DNA from: Clostridia bacterium
GTDB taxonomy: Bacteria; Bacillota; Clostridia; Christensenellales; Christensenellaceae
Assembly: GCA_017439085.1 (NCBI GenBank)
Contig: JAFRTU010000004.1
Location: forward strand, 1-63,278
Direction: 5' to 3'
DNA: 63,278 nucleotides
Position 1 is the first letter of the stretch, and each line of letters starts with the position of its first letter. The notes under the pieces were generated by a model, which was not told the DNA's origin, ran no database searches, and saw only the letters and a list, made by a program, of their open reading frames with translations. This document shows, in pieces, positions 51,189-59,977 of the stretch. The position numbers were made by a program, and so were the translations under genes.

Positions 51189-51470
51189 ATGGTATTCGAT
51201 GTTGATCAGGAAAGACCTGTCGACAGAAGGATGAAAAGATACGTTCAGATAGACATGAGCGTGGACTGCGACGGGAAAAAGGAGATACGGAAGATCTTCC
51301 TCGACGGGAAGCAGTACATGGTGGACAGTGTCTTAAGCGTGAGGAAGGCTACTTCAAGGAGCGTAGGAGGCGGAGGACAGCGCTACGTTGTCCGGATCGG
51401 AAAGGACATAACGAGCTTATTCGAGGAGCCGGACGGCAGATTCTTTGTGGAATACAAGGAGAAATACTAG
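51189..51470 (+). CDS. Small conserved protein of the mutagenesis cassette
   Basis: A 93-residue protein starting two bases after the YolD-like stop. Beta-strand phrases QIDMSVDCDGKKEIRKIFLDGKQYMVDSVL then SVGGGGQRYVVRIGKDITSLF match a small family often seen behind UmuC-like and YolD-like genes in Lachnospiraceae, as far as can be recalled. No function is known. GGAGGAGG serves as SD. The position ties it to the LexA-like operon. Confidence 0.65.
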   Translation: MVFDVDQERPVDRRMKRYVQIDMSVDCDGKKEIRKIFLDGKQYMVDSVLSVRKATSRSVGGGGQRYVVRIGKDITSLFEEPDGRFFVEYKEKY

Positions 51471-51519
51471 TCTTTATCCGGATATATTGGGGCAAACATA
51501 TTCGAAGGAAGACGGAAAA

Positions 51520-51768
51520 GTGGAAAAGAGGATTTTAGACAAGAGAAACGACAGAGAGAAACTGTACGACAGGATGAGCACCATTATGGCTGAAAGGTAC
51601 GTGATCAGGAATGAACTGAGACTTTACGTGCTCCGATGCCCGGTATGCGGCTTCAATGCCGACAGGGCTTTCGAAGACCTTAGGGGCCACAAGCTCATAA
51701 AGTGCCCGAAGTGCAAGGCAAGCTCTGTGATAGACATAGAAAAGAACAGAAGACTGTTGGATATATAG
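51520..51768 (+). CDS. Small zinc-ribbon protein
   Basis: An 82-residue protein with one zinc ribbon: RCPVCGFNADRAF (about 39-51), then IKCPKCKASSVIDI (about 62-75). The first 35 residues are basic and helical (KRILDKRNDREKLYDRM). The GTG at 51520 has AAGGAAGA upstream; an ATG at 51445 in the same frame would overlap the previous gene and lacks an SD, so the GTG is preferred. It is the last gene before the terminator and may be part of the mutagenesis operon. Its role is unknown. Confidence 0.6.
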   Translation: MEKRILDKRNDREKLYDRMSTIMAERYVIRNELRLYVLRCPVCGFNADRAFEDLRGHKLIKCPKCKASSVIDIEKNRRLLDI

Positions 51769-51802
51769 GAAACGAGTAGGCGGATCTATAGGATACCATG
51801 CA

Positions 51803-51850
51803 CCGTGTTGTCATCACCTTAAGGGTGAGGATGATACGGGCTTTTTATTT
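51803..51850 (+). terminator. Intrinsic terminator after the mutagenesis cassette
   Basis: An imperfect long hairpin: CCGT/ACGG, TCATC/GATGA and CACC/GGGTG around TTAA, followed by CTTTTTATTTT. Confidence 0.7.
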
Positions 51851-51865
51851 TGGGGAGGACAGATG

Positions 51866-52390
51866 ATGAAAAAGAGATACTTGATAAAGAAGGATGAGGA
51901 TAGAGGACTCTCGAGCGACAACTGGCTCGTTCTTTCAGGAAAGGAGTTCTATGAATATGTAAGGGAAGGCAGATTTGAAGGCAGGTATGTCATGGAACTC
52001 TGCCATGACGAATGGGACGATGAGATCATATATATAGAATGCAATGCGGACATGTACCGGATAAGGAAGAAGGAACTCAATAAACAGTATTATGAGAGAA
52101 GAAAAAGGAAGGAAAATGATATACCGAGAGATCTCTCATATCTGGATGCCATAACCGATGACGGTATGTACTTTCCGGGGCCAGAGGAGGCATATATGGA
52201 AAAGGAGCTGTATTTCGATGCCGGAAAAGTGCTTAATGGGCTCACTGAGACGGAGAAGACCATACTTCTTGCCGGAACGGGAAAAGAAAACAGATATGAG
52301 GACGTGGAGAGAATGACAGGTTTAACGAAAGGACAGATCAGGTACAGGAGGATGGTAATATGCAACAAACTCGGAGATAGCCTGAGATAG
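51866..52390 (+). CDS. Protein with a C-terminal sigma-70 region 4-like helix-turn-helix
   Basis: A 174-residue protein. The last 50 residues (LTETEKTILLAGTGKENRYEDVERMTGLTKGQIRYRRMVICNKL, read in pieces) look like a sigma region 4 helix-turn-helix that would bind a -35 box or operator. The N-terminal 120 residues are acidic and aromatic-rich (DEWDDEIIYIECNADMYRI) and unrecognised. Region 2 of a sigma factor is not seen, so it is probably a regulator, not a full sigma factor. Of two ATGs, 51866 is seven bases from GGGAGG and is preferred. It is flanked by a terminator and an AT-rich gene. Confidence 0.65.
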   Translation: MKKRYLIKKDEDRGLSSDNWLVLSGKEFYEYVREGRFEGRYVMELCHDEWDDEIIYIECNADMYRIRKKELNKQYYERRKRKENDIPRDLSYLDAITDDGMYFPGPEEAYMEKELYFDAGKVLNGLTETEKTILLAGTGKENRYEDVERMTGLTKGQIRYRRMVICNKLGDSLR

Positions 52391-52445
52391 TATCTGCATG
52401 GTAAACTATATATAAATCAATTGGAGAGGGTAATGAGATAAAAAT

Positions 52446-53225
52446 ATGGATAGTACTTATTATTTACAAGCACTGTATGATCTACGCAGTAGAATACTGG
52501 AATACAATTCTGCAGTTTCAGACAAAGATGAAGCAACAGAAAACTTAAAAAAAGCTCAATCTCAGATTCCGACTGCTATAAAAGAGTTCGATAGTAATAA
52601 TAAGGATTCATATATTTCTGCTAGAGTTGGTGAAAAACCTACTAAACCAACGGGAATCATTAATCTAGCAATTCCTCTCTATCGCTCAAAGTTAAAGCAA
52701 TATGAAAAAGATCTTCTTGAATATAACTTAAGATATAAGAAATGTGAGGCTGACTACTATCAAGTTTATGCTGAACAGCGCAATCAGATTGAAACAGACG
52801 AACGATTAGAAATGGAGTTCAAAATCAATAATGCAAAGAAGCAACTTGAAGAAGCGTGTTCTAAAGAAAAAAAGCTTAAGCAGGAACTTGATTCATATAG
52901 TTTATTGAATGACAAGCACAAGAAACTAAGTATTATCGACAGCTTAATTAGTTATTTTCAAGATAAACGTGCAGATACAATAAAAGAAGCCATTAATTTG
53001 TATTATGAGGAAGAATATCGCCGCAGATTAGAAGAATTGACACGGCAACAATTAAAGGTTGTAGAAGAAACAAAAGAAATGGCTCAATATGCTCTGAATA
53101 ACGCTGAACAAGCTATTTCAAAAGCTGAATATGCTATTAACAGGGCAGAAGATGCATACAGGAAAGCAGAAGAAGCATATAGAGAAGCAGATGATGCTTA
53201 TATGAGAGCTTCATCATATAATTAA
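52446..53225 (+). CDS. AT-rich coiled-coil protein of unknown function
   Basis: A 259-residue soluble protein, almost entirely helical. Its last 60 residues are a regular heptad array: YALNNAEQAISKAEYAINRAE, then DAYRKAEEAYREADDAY, with Ala at the a/d positions, an Alacoil-like coiled coil. A central segment (about 62-74) has KPTKPTGIINL, a break between helices. No signal peptide or membrane helix. Codon use is very AT-rich and uses CGC/CGT more than the neighbours, which points to transfer. It is a single gene between a chromosomal regulator and gnd, closed by a terminator. SD TTGGAGAGG is 13-14 bases upstream. Confidence 0.7.
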   Translation: MDSTYYLQALYDLRSRILEYNSAVSDKDEATENLKKAQSQIPTAIKEFDSNNKDSYISARVGEKPTKPTGIINLAIPLYRSKLKQYEKDLLEYNLRYKKCEADYYQVYAEQRNQIETDERLEMEFKINNAKKQLEEACSKEKKLKQELDSYSLLNDKHKKLSIIDSLISYFQDKRADTIKEAINLYYEEEYRRRLEELTRQQLKVVEETKEMAQYALNNAEQAISKAEYAINRAEDAYRKAEEAYREADDAYMRASSYN

Positions 53226-53241
53226 GCACCCGGGTTTTGAA

Positions 53242-53264
53242 AGCCGATCTTTTGATCGGTTTTT
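53242..53264 (+). terminator. Intrinsic terminator after the coiled-coil gene
   Basis: CCGATC/GATCGG with a TTTT loop, flanked by G-T pairs and followed by TTTTT. Confidence 0.8.
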
Positions 53265-53297
53265 AAATTTGATGCAATATAGAGCATAGGCTTTTAA

Positions 53298-53326
53298 TTG
53301 TCATATTATAAGAATTAAAATATAAA
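53298..53326 (+). promoter_or_regulatory. Promoter of gnd
   Basis: TTGTCA (53298-53303), 17-bp spacer and TATAAA (53321-53326). It lies 28 bp before the preferred GTG start. Confidence 0.65.
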
Positions 53327-53353
53327 TATATGAGTTTGGAGGCAGAAGAAAAG

Positions 53354-54790
53354 GTGAAGAGCGATTTAGGACTCATAGGGCTGGCAGTCATGGGAGCAAG
53401 CCTCGTGAAGAACATGAACAGCAAGGGTTATACCGTAAGCGTTTTCAACAACACGAAAGCCCGTACGGACCTTTTCATGGAGAGTGCTGACAAGGACCTT
53501 GTAATACCTACATATGACCTTAAGGACTTCGTGGAGTCCATAAAGAGCCCTAAGAGAATATTCCTCATGATACGTGCAGGAGATCCTGTAGACCAGGTGT
53601 TCGAAAGACTGCTGCCGTACCTTTCAGAAGGAGACATCGTGATAGACGGTGGAAACTCCAACTATGCTGATACCGTGAGAAGATGTACATACGCAAAGGA
53701 GAATGGCATCATATTCATGGGAACCGGAGTCTCGGGTGGTGAGGAAGGCGCTCTCAAAGGCCCGTCCATGATGGTAGGAGGCTCTTTGGAAGGCTGGAAA
53801 GCTGTAAAGGACATACTGCAGGACATAGCTGCTAAGACAAAGGACGGAGAAGCCTGCTGCGAATACATGGGTGACAACGGAGCCGGTCATTTCGTTAAGA
53901 TGGTCCATAACGGTATAGAGTATTCCGACATGGAGCTAATAAGCGAGACGTACAGCTTCATGAAGAACGCTCTTCATATGGATAACGATTCAATGGGCAG
54001 AGCATTCGAGGAATGGAACAAGGGCGAACTCGACAGTTACCTGATACAGATAACCTCTGAGATACTTAAGAAGAAGTACGATGACGGATCATATGTCATA
54101 GACACGATACTCGACAGTGCAGGACAGAAGGGTACGGGAAAGTGGGCATCGATAACTTCTCTTGACGAGGGTGTACCGCTGAACATGATAGCAGATGCCG
54201 TATACCAGAGATTCATATCATCGTATAAGGCAGAGAGAACGGAGGCCTCTAAGTTGTTTGATAAAGCAAAGGCAGATATCTGTGTGGACGATGACATTAT
54301 GGACACTCTCGCTCATGCTCTATATCTATCAAAGATACTGAGCTATGCTCAGGGCTTTGATCTCATGATGAGATCCGAAAACGAGCATGACTGGGTACTG
54401 GATCCAGGAAAGATAGCACTTACATGGAGGAACGGCTGCATAATAAGGAGCGTATTCCTTGACAGGATACACGAGGCATACAGGAACGATCCCAAACTAA
54501 CGAATCTCATATTCGCGCCTTTCTTCAAGGAAAAGGTCGAGAACTATATAGGTGACCTGAGAAAGATATGCTCTCTTTGTGCGCTCTGCGGAACACCTGC
54601 ACCGGCTTTCTTCAGTGCTCTCAGCTACTTTGACAGTTTGACGTCTGAAGTATTGCCCGCTAACCTCATACAGGCTCAGAGGGACTATTTCGGAGCACAT
54701 ACTTTCAAGAGGACGGATATGGAGGGAACGTTCCATATAAAGTGGAACGAGTCCTCGGGAGACATATCCTCATCGGAATACAACGCATAA
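53354..54790 (+). CDS. gnd: 6-phosphogluconate dehydrogenase (NADP-type, decarboxylating)
   Basis: A 478-residue oxidoreductase that turns 6-phosphogluconate into ribulose 5-phosphate with CO2 release (pentose phosphate pathway). The N-terminal nucleotide loop is GLIGLAVMGASL (about 5-16); VFNNTKARTD follows strand 2, and catalytic residues lie in GTGVSGGEEGALKGPSMM and GHFVKMVHNGIEYSDM. The C-terminal end holds the substrate-contacting QAQRDYFGAHTF and a final RTDMEG. The GTG at 53354 gives the usual KSDLGLIG start; GGAGG is 11 bases upstream. ATG 53330 in the same frame would add eight residues without an SD. Confidence 0.95.
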   Translation: MKSDLGLIGLAVMGASLVKNMNSKGYTVSVFNNTKARTDLFMESADKDLVIPTYDLKDFVESIKSPKRIFLMIRAGDPVDQVFERLLPYLSEGDIVIDGGNSNYADTVRRCTYAKENGIIFMGTGVSGGEEGALKGPSMMVGGSLEGWKAVKDILQDIAAKTKDGEACCEYMGDNGAGHFVKMVHNGIEYSDMELISETYSFMKNALHMDNDSMGRAFEEWNKGELDSYLIQITSEILKKKYDDGSYVIDTILDSAGQKGTGKWASITSLDEGVPLNMIADAVYQRFISSYKAERTEASKLFDKAKADICVDDDIMDTLAHALYLSKILSYAQGFDLMMRSENEHDWVLDPGKIALTWRNGCIIRSVFLDRIHEAYRNDPKLTNLIFAPFFKEKVENYIGDLRKICSLCALCGTPAPAFFSALSYFDSLTSEVLPANLIQAQRDYFGAHTFKRTDMEGTFHIKWNESSGDISSSEYNA

Positions 54791-54802
54791 GAAGGACAAA
54801 GG

Positions 54803-55474
54803 ATGCACTACATATTCCTGGTGCTGTACCTCATCGCTTCGGTACTGCACCTGACAGCAAGCTATAAGGATGACAAGAAGTGGAGAAAGAGGACAAAACC
54901 TTTGCTTCTGTTCTTTCTTATACTCTTTTATGTCACTGCACCGCAGGAAAAGAACGTTTATCTTATACTTGCTCTCGTATTCAGCTGGCTTGGAGACCTG
55001 CTGCTGATGGGAAAGGGGAACACGATGTTCACCCTCGGAGGTATTAGCTTCGGTCTAAGCCATCTGTTTTTCATACTTACGTTCACAGGCTTCATAGTAT
55101 TCGAGCACGTGAACCTTGTTTTCGTGATATTGCTGTTCACTATTTATGCCGTTTTGTCTTATATAGTCATAAAGCTTGTGAAGGACACTACTCCCAAAAA
55201 GATGGTGGTACCGATGTATGTATACCTGATATTCAACACCATCATGAACCTGTTCGCTTTCATGCAGACCGGCTTTGGGAACAGGCAGGAACTGACATTC
55301 TCGTTCACTCTGGTATCATATATAGGGGCGGCACTGTTCTTCATATCAGACTGTGTGCTCTTCGTAGTCAGGTACTATAAGGATCCGGAAGTGATATGGA
55401 AGAAGCACTTTACTGTGATGTTCACATATCTGCTCGCTGAACTACTTATAGTTCTGGGAGTACTGTACAGATAA
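54803..55474 (+). CDS. YhhN-family membrane protein (second copy)
   Basis: A 223-residue, seven- to eight-helix membrane protein of the YhhN/TMEM86 family. Signature phrases: FSWLGDLLLMGKGNTMFTLG (about 60-79), ISFGLSHLFFILTF and YIGAALFFISDCVLFV (about 172-187), with conserved intramembrane Asp. The family includes lysoplasmalogenase; the bacterial substrate is not established. It begins 12 bp after gnd with SD AAGGACAAAGG and runs into the P1 peptidase gene 14 bp later. Confidence 0.78.
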   Translation: MHYIFLVLYLIASVLHLTASYKDDKKWRKRTKPLLLFFLILFYVTAPQEKNVYLILALVFSWLGDLLLMGKGNTMFTLGGISFGLSHLFFILTFTGFIVFEHVNLVFVILLFTIYAVLSYIVIKLVKDTTPKKMVVPMYVYLIFNTIMNLFAFMQTGFGNRQELTFSFTLVSYIGAALFFISDCVLFVVRYYKDPEVIWKKHFTVMFTYLLAELLIVLGVLYR

Positions 55475-55488
55475 CGATTGGAGGAAAC

Positions 55489-56439
55489 ATGGATCTTTTC
55501 GAGATTAAGGGTTTGAAAGAGATACCTATAACTGATATTGAGAATGTATATATAGGCCAGATTGAAGACCCTGTTGGCATGACAGGCGTGACAGTTATTG
55601 CCTCAAAGGAAGGCTTTGCTGCCGGTATGGATGTAAGGGGAGGAGGCCCTGCTTCAAGGGAAGGCGAACTTCTTAAGCCCCTTGCAGCCGCGCATAAGAT
55701 ACATGCAGTAGTTCTTGGTGGGGGAAGCGCTTTTGGACTTGCCGCAGCAGGCGGAGTCATGAAGTACATGGAAGAACATGACATAGGCTATGATGTAGGT
55801 ATAACAAAGGTTCCTCTTGTTGTGCAGTCAGACATATTCGATCTTGGAATAGGAGATTACAAGGCCAGACCGGATGAGGCTATGGGATATGAAGCAACAA
55901 GAAGAGCCCTTGAAGAGCCTAACTATAGGGATGGAAGTTATGGAGCTGGATGCGGAGCCACTGTAGGAAAAGTCCTTGGCATGGAGTATTCCATGAAATC
56001 CGGTATAGGAAGCTTTGCAGTAGAGAAAGACGGATTGAAGATAGGGGCAATAGTCGTAGTTAATGCCATAGGTGATGTATTTGACCACAAGACAGGAAAG
56101 AAGATAGCTGGACTTCTGAATGAAGATAAGACCGGATTCAGGAGTTCATATGAAGTGATGGGAGATACCATCAGAGCGAGAGATAACAAGTTTACGGATA
56201 ACACTACTATTGGAGTTGTTATTACTAATGCTAATTTTGACAAGTCTCAGCTTTCCAAGATAGCAGGAATGGCTCATGATGGTTATGCCAGATCTATATC
56301 TCCTGTTCATACTTCAGCTGATGGTGACACCATATATGCTGTATCTACAGGACAGATAACCGCAGATCAGGATCTTGTTGGTGTTATTTCTGCAAAGGTT
56401 ATGAGCGAAGCAATCATGCACGCAGTTATGAACATGTAG
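55489..56439 (+). CDS. P1-family (DmpA-type) peptidase
   Basis: A 316-residue self-processing N-terminal nucleophile hydrolase of the P1/S58 family, which includes DmpA aminopeptidase and related amidases. Family blocks: VIASKEGFAAGMDVRGGGPASREG, HAVVLGGGSAFGLAAAGGV and FTDNTTIGVVITNA, where the Thr after Asn (in NTTIGVV) takes the place of the autocatalytic nucleophile. Members hydrolyse D- or L-amino acid amides and peptides; the substrate is unknown here. SD TTGGAGG. The last chromosomal-type gene before the AT-rich island. Confidence 0.88.
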   Translation: MDLFEIKGLKEIPITDIENVYIGQIEDPVGMTGVTVIASKEGFAAGMDVRGGGPASREGELLKPLAAAHKIHAVVLGGGSAFGLAAAGGVMKYMEEHDIGYDVGITKVPLVVQSDIFDLGIGDYKARPDEAMGYEATRRALEEPNYRDGSYGAGCGATVGKVLGMEYSMKSGIGSFAVEKDGLKIGAIVVVNAIGDVFDHKTGKKIAGLLNEDKTGFRSSYEVMGDTIRARDNKFTDNTTIGVVITNANFDKSQLSKIAGMAHDGYARSISPVHTSADGDTIYAVSTGQITADQDLVGVISAKVMSEAIMHAVMNM

Positions 56440-56498
56440 TTTTTTATTCTTGTTTAGATTTTCTAAATAGCATTAGTTTTATATTGTGAGGTAGGGTT

Positions 56499-58100
56499 AT
56501 GACAGAAAAAGAGAGAATTGAACTAGTAAAAAACGGTAAACTGAAGCTCAATAGTTTGGATTCAGATGAAATATCTTATGAAGTGTGCAAAGCTGCAGTA
56601 GAGTATAAGGGAACGGCAATAAAAGATGTTCCTAAGAGTCTATTAACTAAGGAATTGTGTCAAATTGCTGTAGTTAATACTGTTATGGCATATAGGAGTA
56701 TACCTAAAGATTATATATCGCCCGATTTTGTTGTTGAAGTTGCTCGTAAAAGTGACTATGAGAACATTAATTATATTCCAACAGTATATAAGGATAAGTC
56801 ATTTTACCTTGGCTTGGTCTCTACAGATCCTGAGTTTATCTGGTATATCCCTAGAAAAGCTCTGACAGCTGAAATAGGAAAAGCAGCAATTAAATCTATG
56901 GGGTATTCTTCAACTTCAGATGCGGTAAAGGATTATCCCAGACTGCTGAGTCGTTTACATAAGTCGTTATATGACCATGAAACATGTTTAAACTTTGTTG
57001 AATCCACATTTTTTACAGATCGACATAGTTTTTTCAAAGAAAATGAAAGACCTTGGCTGGATGAAAAGAAGGGACTATTCGGTTTTAAGGACAATCTAGT
57101 AGATGGTTACTATTTATCTGAAATGATGAAGTGGGTTGATGTCATAATCCCTTTATTACGTTTAAGAGGAGATTTCATTTCATTTGTTCAGAAACAGTTA
57201 CTTACTGACGATATGATTAAGATAGCTATTGACTCAACTGCTTGGGCAATCAAAAAGGTTCCAGAAGAGTATAGAACAGAAAATGTAATGTTATATGCTG
57301 TAGAAAAAGATCCATTAAATATAGAATATATGCATGAAAATATGATTTCTGCAGAGATGGCAAAAAAAGTAGTAGAAAGAAGTGGAGTTGCTCTTCGTTT
57401 TATTCCAAGCAGATTTATTACAAAGGAACTGTGTCTGATTGCTGTTAAAAATGGAGATAATTCAGTAATTGATTATGTTCCTAGAACTATTATGGATAAA
57501 GATATAGTTTTAGCTTTTCTTGACAGCAATAAACCAAGACAGAAGATTCTTCAGAGAGTACCACAAGAGATTTGTGATTATGAAGTATGTATGTCAGCAG
57601 TTAATAATGACGGGAATGATTTAAAGTTTGTTCCACAATATTTACTTAACACAGAAATGTGTTTAAAAGCCGTATTATCATCACCCTGGGCAGCTGAATA
57701 CGTACCAGAAAGTCTGTTTTCTGAAGAGATAGCATTAGCTACTGTAGAAGGGACACAACTAATGTTTGATTATATCCCGAAAAGATACAGAACAGAGAAA
57801 GTGTGCATAAAAGCAGTTAGTCAGCCTATGACATTTAATTATTCTTGTCTAGACTCTATACCTAAAGAAATTTTGAATCAGAAATTATGTAATATAGCAG
57901 TAGATAAGAATCCTCTTACAATAGAATATGTACCCGAACAGTTTATTACTGAAGATATGATTATTAGTGTTGCAAGTTCTTCTTATTCTCTAATACTTAT
58001 TAATTTTCCAATAAGACTTCGATCGGAAGAATTCTATAAAACGCTAATAAATAGATATCCAGGTATTGAGTCTTATTTATCAAAACTGTCAACTAATTGA
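56499..58100 (+). CDS. Repeat protein with about 14 short DUF4116-like units
   Basis: A 533-residue AT-rich protein built of about 14 repeats of roughly 22-25 residues with the pattern ExCxxAVxxxxxxIxYVPxxxxT (for example ELCLIAVKNGDNSVIDYVP, EVCMSAVNNDGNDLKFVP, KLCNIAVDKNPLTIEYVP). Helix-turn-helix units of this kind (DUF4116) form curved superhelical scaffolds that bind other proteins. There is no catalytic motif, signal peptide or membrane helix. The break at about 145-210 interrupts the array. It lies 37 bp before a DUF262 GmrSD-like gene with SD TGAGG, so it may be its partner. Codon use differs from the chromosome. Confidence 0.75.
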   Translation: MTEKERIELVKNGKLKLNSLDSDEISYEVCKAAVEYKGTAIKDVPKSLLTKELCQIAVVNTVMAYRSIPKDYISPDFVVEVARKSDYENINYIPTVYKDKSFYLGLVSTDPEFIWYIPRKALTAEIGKAAIKSMGYSSTSDAVKDYPRLLSRLHKSLYDHETCLNFVESTFFTDRHSFFKENERPWLDEKKGLFGFKDNLVDGYYLSEMMKWVDVIIPLLRLRGDFISFVQKQLLTDDMIKIAIDSTAWAIKKVPEEYRTENVMLYAVEKDPLNIEYMHENMISAEMAKKVVERSGVALRFIPSRFITKELCLIAVKNGDNSVIDYVPRTIMDKDIVLAFLDSNKPRQKILQRVPQEICDYEVCMSAVNNDGNDLKFVPQYLLNTEMCLKAVLSSPWAAEYVPESLFSEEIALATVEGTQLMFDYIPKRYRTEKVCIKAVSQPMTFNYSCLDSIPKEILNQKLCNIAVDKNPLTIEYVPEQFITEDMIISVASSSYSLILINFPIRLRSEEFYKTLINRYPGIESYLSKLSTN

Positions 58101-58137
58101 GATTCTTAGAATTAGAGAGAAAAGGAGATATATACAT

Positions 58138-59877
58138 ATGTCTAAACTGAATATTGATCAACAAACTATTTACCAGCTCTTTTCAGACAAGAAGTCGGAT
58201 TTTCTTATCCCTGATTATCAACGTCCCTATGCATGGGGAGAATCCGAGTGTCAGACACTCTGGGATGACATATTTACATTTGCATTCCCGGATGATGATT
58301 GTGATAAGTTTAATACAGATGATGAGTATTTTCTGGGTCCAATTGTTACATATAAAAACAATGGAAAACAGGAAATCATTGATGGTCAGCAACGGTTAAC
58401 AACACTAATGCTTCTTTTACGTGCATTTTATACAAAGTTTGTTAATATGCAGGATAAAAACTCAGTGAATATTCGTAAGTCTATTGCCAAGTGTATTTGG
58501 AAAGCGGACGAATTTGGCAATATCATCGACGATGAACTTAAGATTGACTCACAGGTTTCAACAGACGATGATAAAACAGAATTTTTGTATATTCTTCGTA
58601 ATGGTGATATTCAAAAGAATTATAAGAGTAGATATGCTAGTGTTTTCAACTTTTTTCAAGAGAAGATAGAAGATTTTATAAGGAGGTATCCTGCTTATTG
58701 TCCTTACTTACCAGCACGTATAATGAATAACTGTATTTTGCTTCCAATAGAAGCTGAAACTCAGGATACCGCATTAAGGATATTCTCAACGTTGAATGAT
58801 AGGGGTCTTCCGCTCTCTGATTCGGACATTTTTAAAGCTCAATTCTATAAGATATATACAGCGATAGGAGAAAAAGACAGGTTTATTGAAAAATGGAAAG
58901 AACTCGAGAGTATGTGTGATAAGATTTTTCATCCAACGAGTGGTACTCCTATGGATGAGTTATTTACTCGTTATATGTATTATGAACGAGCTAAGATGGG
59001 AATCAAATCATCGACTACGGAAGCTTTACGTAAGTTTTACGAACGAGATAGTTATGCTCTTCTCAAGAAAGAAGGGGTATTTGATAATCTTATTACTCTT
59101 GCTTATTTTTGGAATGATGTTTCTAATCAGAACAACGAACGTTTCTCAGAAGAAATACTAAAAAGATTATTTGTACTAAATTACGCTCCTAACGGGATGT
59201 GGACATATTTTGTTTCCGTATTCTTTATGCATTATAAAGACACAGATGGAATGCTTGATGACGATAGATTCCTATCATTTTTGGATATAACAACAGCATT
59301 CATTTGGACTTATGCAGTGACAAATCCCGGTGTAAATGCATTAAGGACTCCTATCTACGCTGAAATGGTAAATATAGTGAATAATATACCGATTGAGTTT
59401 TCGGATTATAAATTTGATCTTAATACAGTAGAGAGTGTTATGAAAAATTTTGGATTTTACAATGCACGCCCAATTACAAAATCAATGCTCACATGGTGGG
59501 CCTATTCTATGCCGGAGCAGATTCTGTATACACTAGAAACTCCTTTGGAGATAGAACACATATATGCAAGAAATAGGAATGAAAAAGAACATACTCTTAC
59601 TGATATGAGAAATGTTGAGTTACTGGGGAATAAAACTCTACTGGAAAAGAGAATTAATATCAGAGCATCAGATTATCGGTTTGAAGACAAGAAATCATTC
59701 TATAAAGGCTTTATAAATAAAAGAGGACAGATAAAAGAGGGAACAAAGATAAGTGAACTTATACAAATGGCAAATACAATACTTGATTTTACTGAAACTG
59801 ATATTATCATTCGGAATGAGGCGATTATATCATCATTTTTAGATTATCTAAGAAAAAATGGACTCGCAAGACTATAA
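58138..59877 (+). CDS. DUF262/DUF1524 protein, GmrSD-like type IV restriction enzyme
   Basis: A 579-residue protein with the layout of GmrSD-type enzymes, which cut modified phage DNA. The N-terminal DUF262 domain holds IPDYQRPYAW (24-33) and the DGQQR motif (82-86), a ParB/Srx-like NTP-binding fold. The C-terminal DUF1524 domain holds an HNH-type core, EIEHIYARN (about 471-479), and a later GNKTLLEKRINIRASD block. The active residues look present. Start at 58138 has AAAGGAG; a longer frame to 58066 overlaps the upstream gene. AT-rich and within the defence island. Confidence 0.85.
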   Translation: MSKLNIDQQTIYQLFSDKKSDFLIPDYQRPYAWGESECQTLWDDIFTFAFPDDDCDKFNTDDEYFLGPIVTYKNNGKQEIIDGQQRLTTLMLLLRAFYTKFVNMQDKNSVNIRKSIAKCIWKADEFGNIIDDELKIDSQVSTDDDKTEFLYILRNGDIQKNYKSRYASVFNFFQEKIEDFIRRYPAYCPYLPARIMNNCILLPIEAETQDTALRIFSTLNDRGLPLSDSDIFKAQFYKIYTAIGEKDRFIEKWKELESMCDKIFHPTSGTPMDELFTRYMYYERAKMGIKSSTTEALRKFYERDSYALLKKEGVFDNLITLAYFWNDVSNQNNERFSEEILKRLFVLNYAPNGMWTYFVSVFFMHYKDTDGMLDDDRFLSFLDITTAFIWTYAVTNPGVNALRTPIYAEMVNIVNNIPIEFSDYKFDLNTVESVMKNFGFYNARPITKSMLTWWAYSMPEQILYTLETPLEIEHIYARNRNEKEHTLTDMRNVELLGNKTLLEKRINIRASDYRFEDKKSFYKGFINKRGQIKEGTKISELIQMANTILDFTETDIIIRNEAIISSFLDYLRKNGLARL

Positions 59878-59977
59878 TAGTATTTAGAGATTCATAATCA
59901 TTAAAATGCATTATGGTCTTGATAGTTTTTTTAATCTTTAATACTAACTAAATGAACTATTTTGGGAGGTAGAGTAC

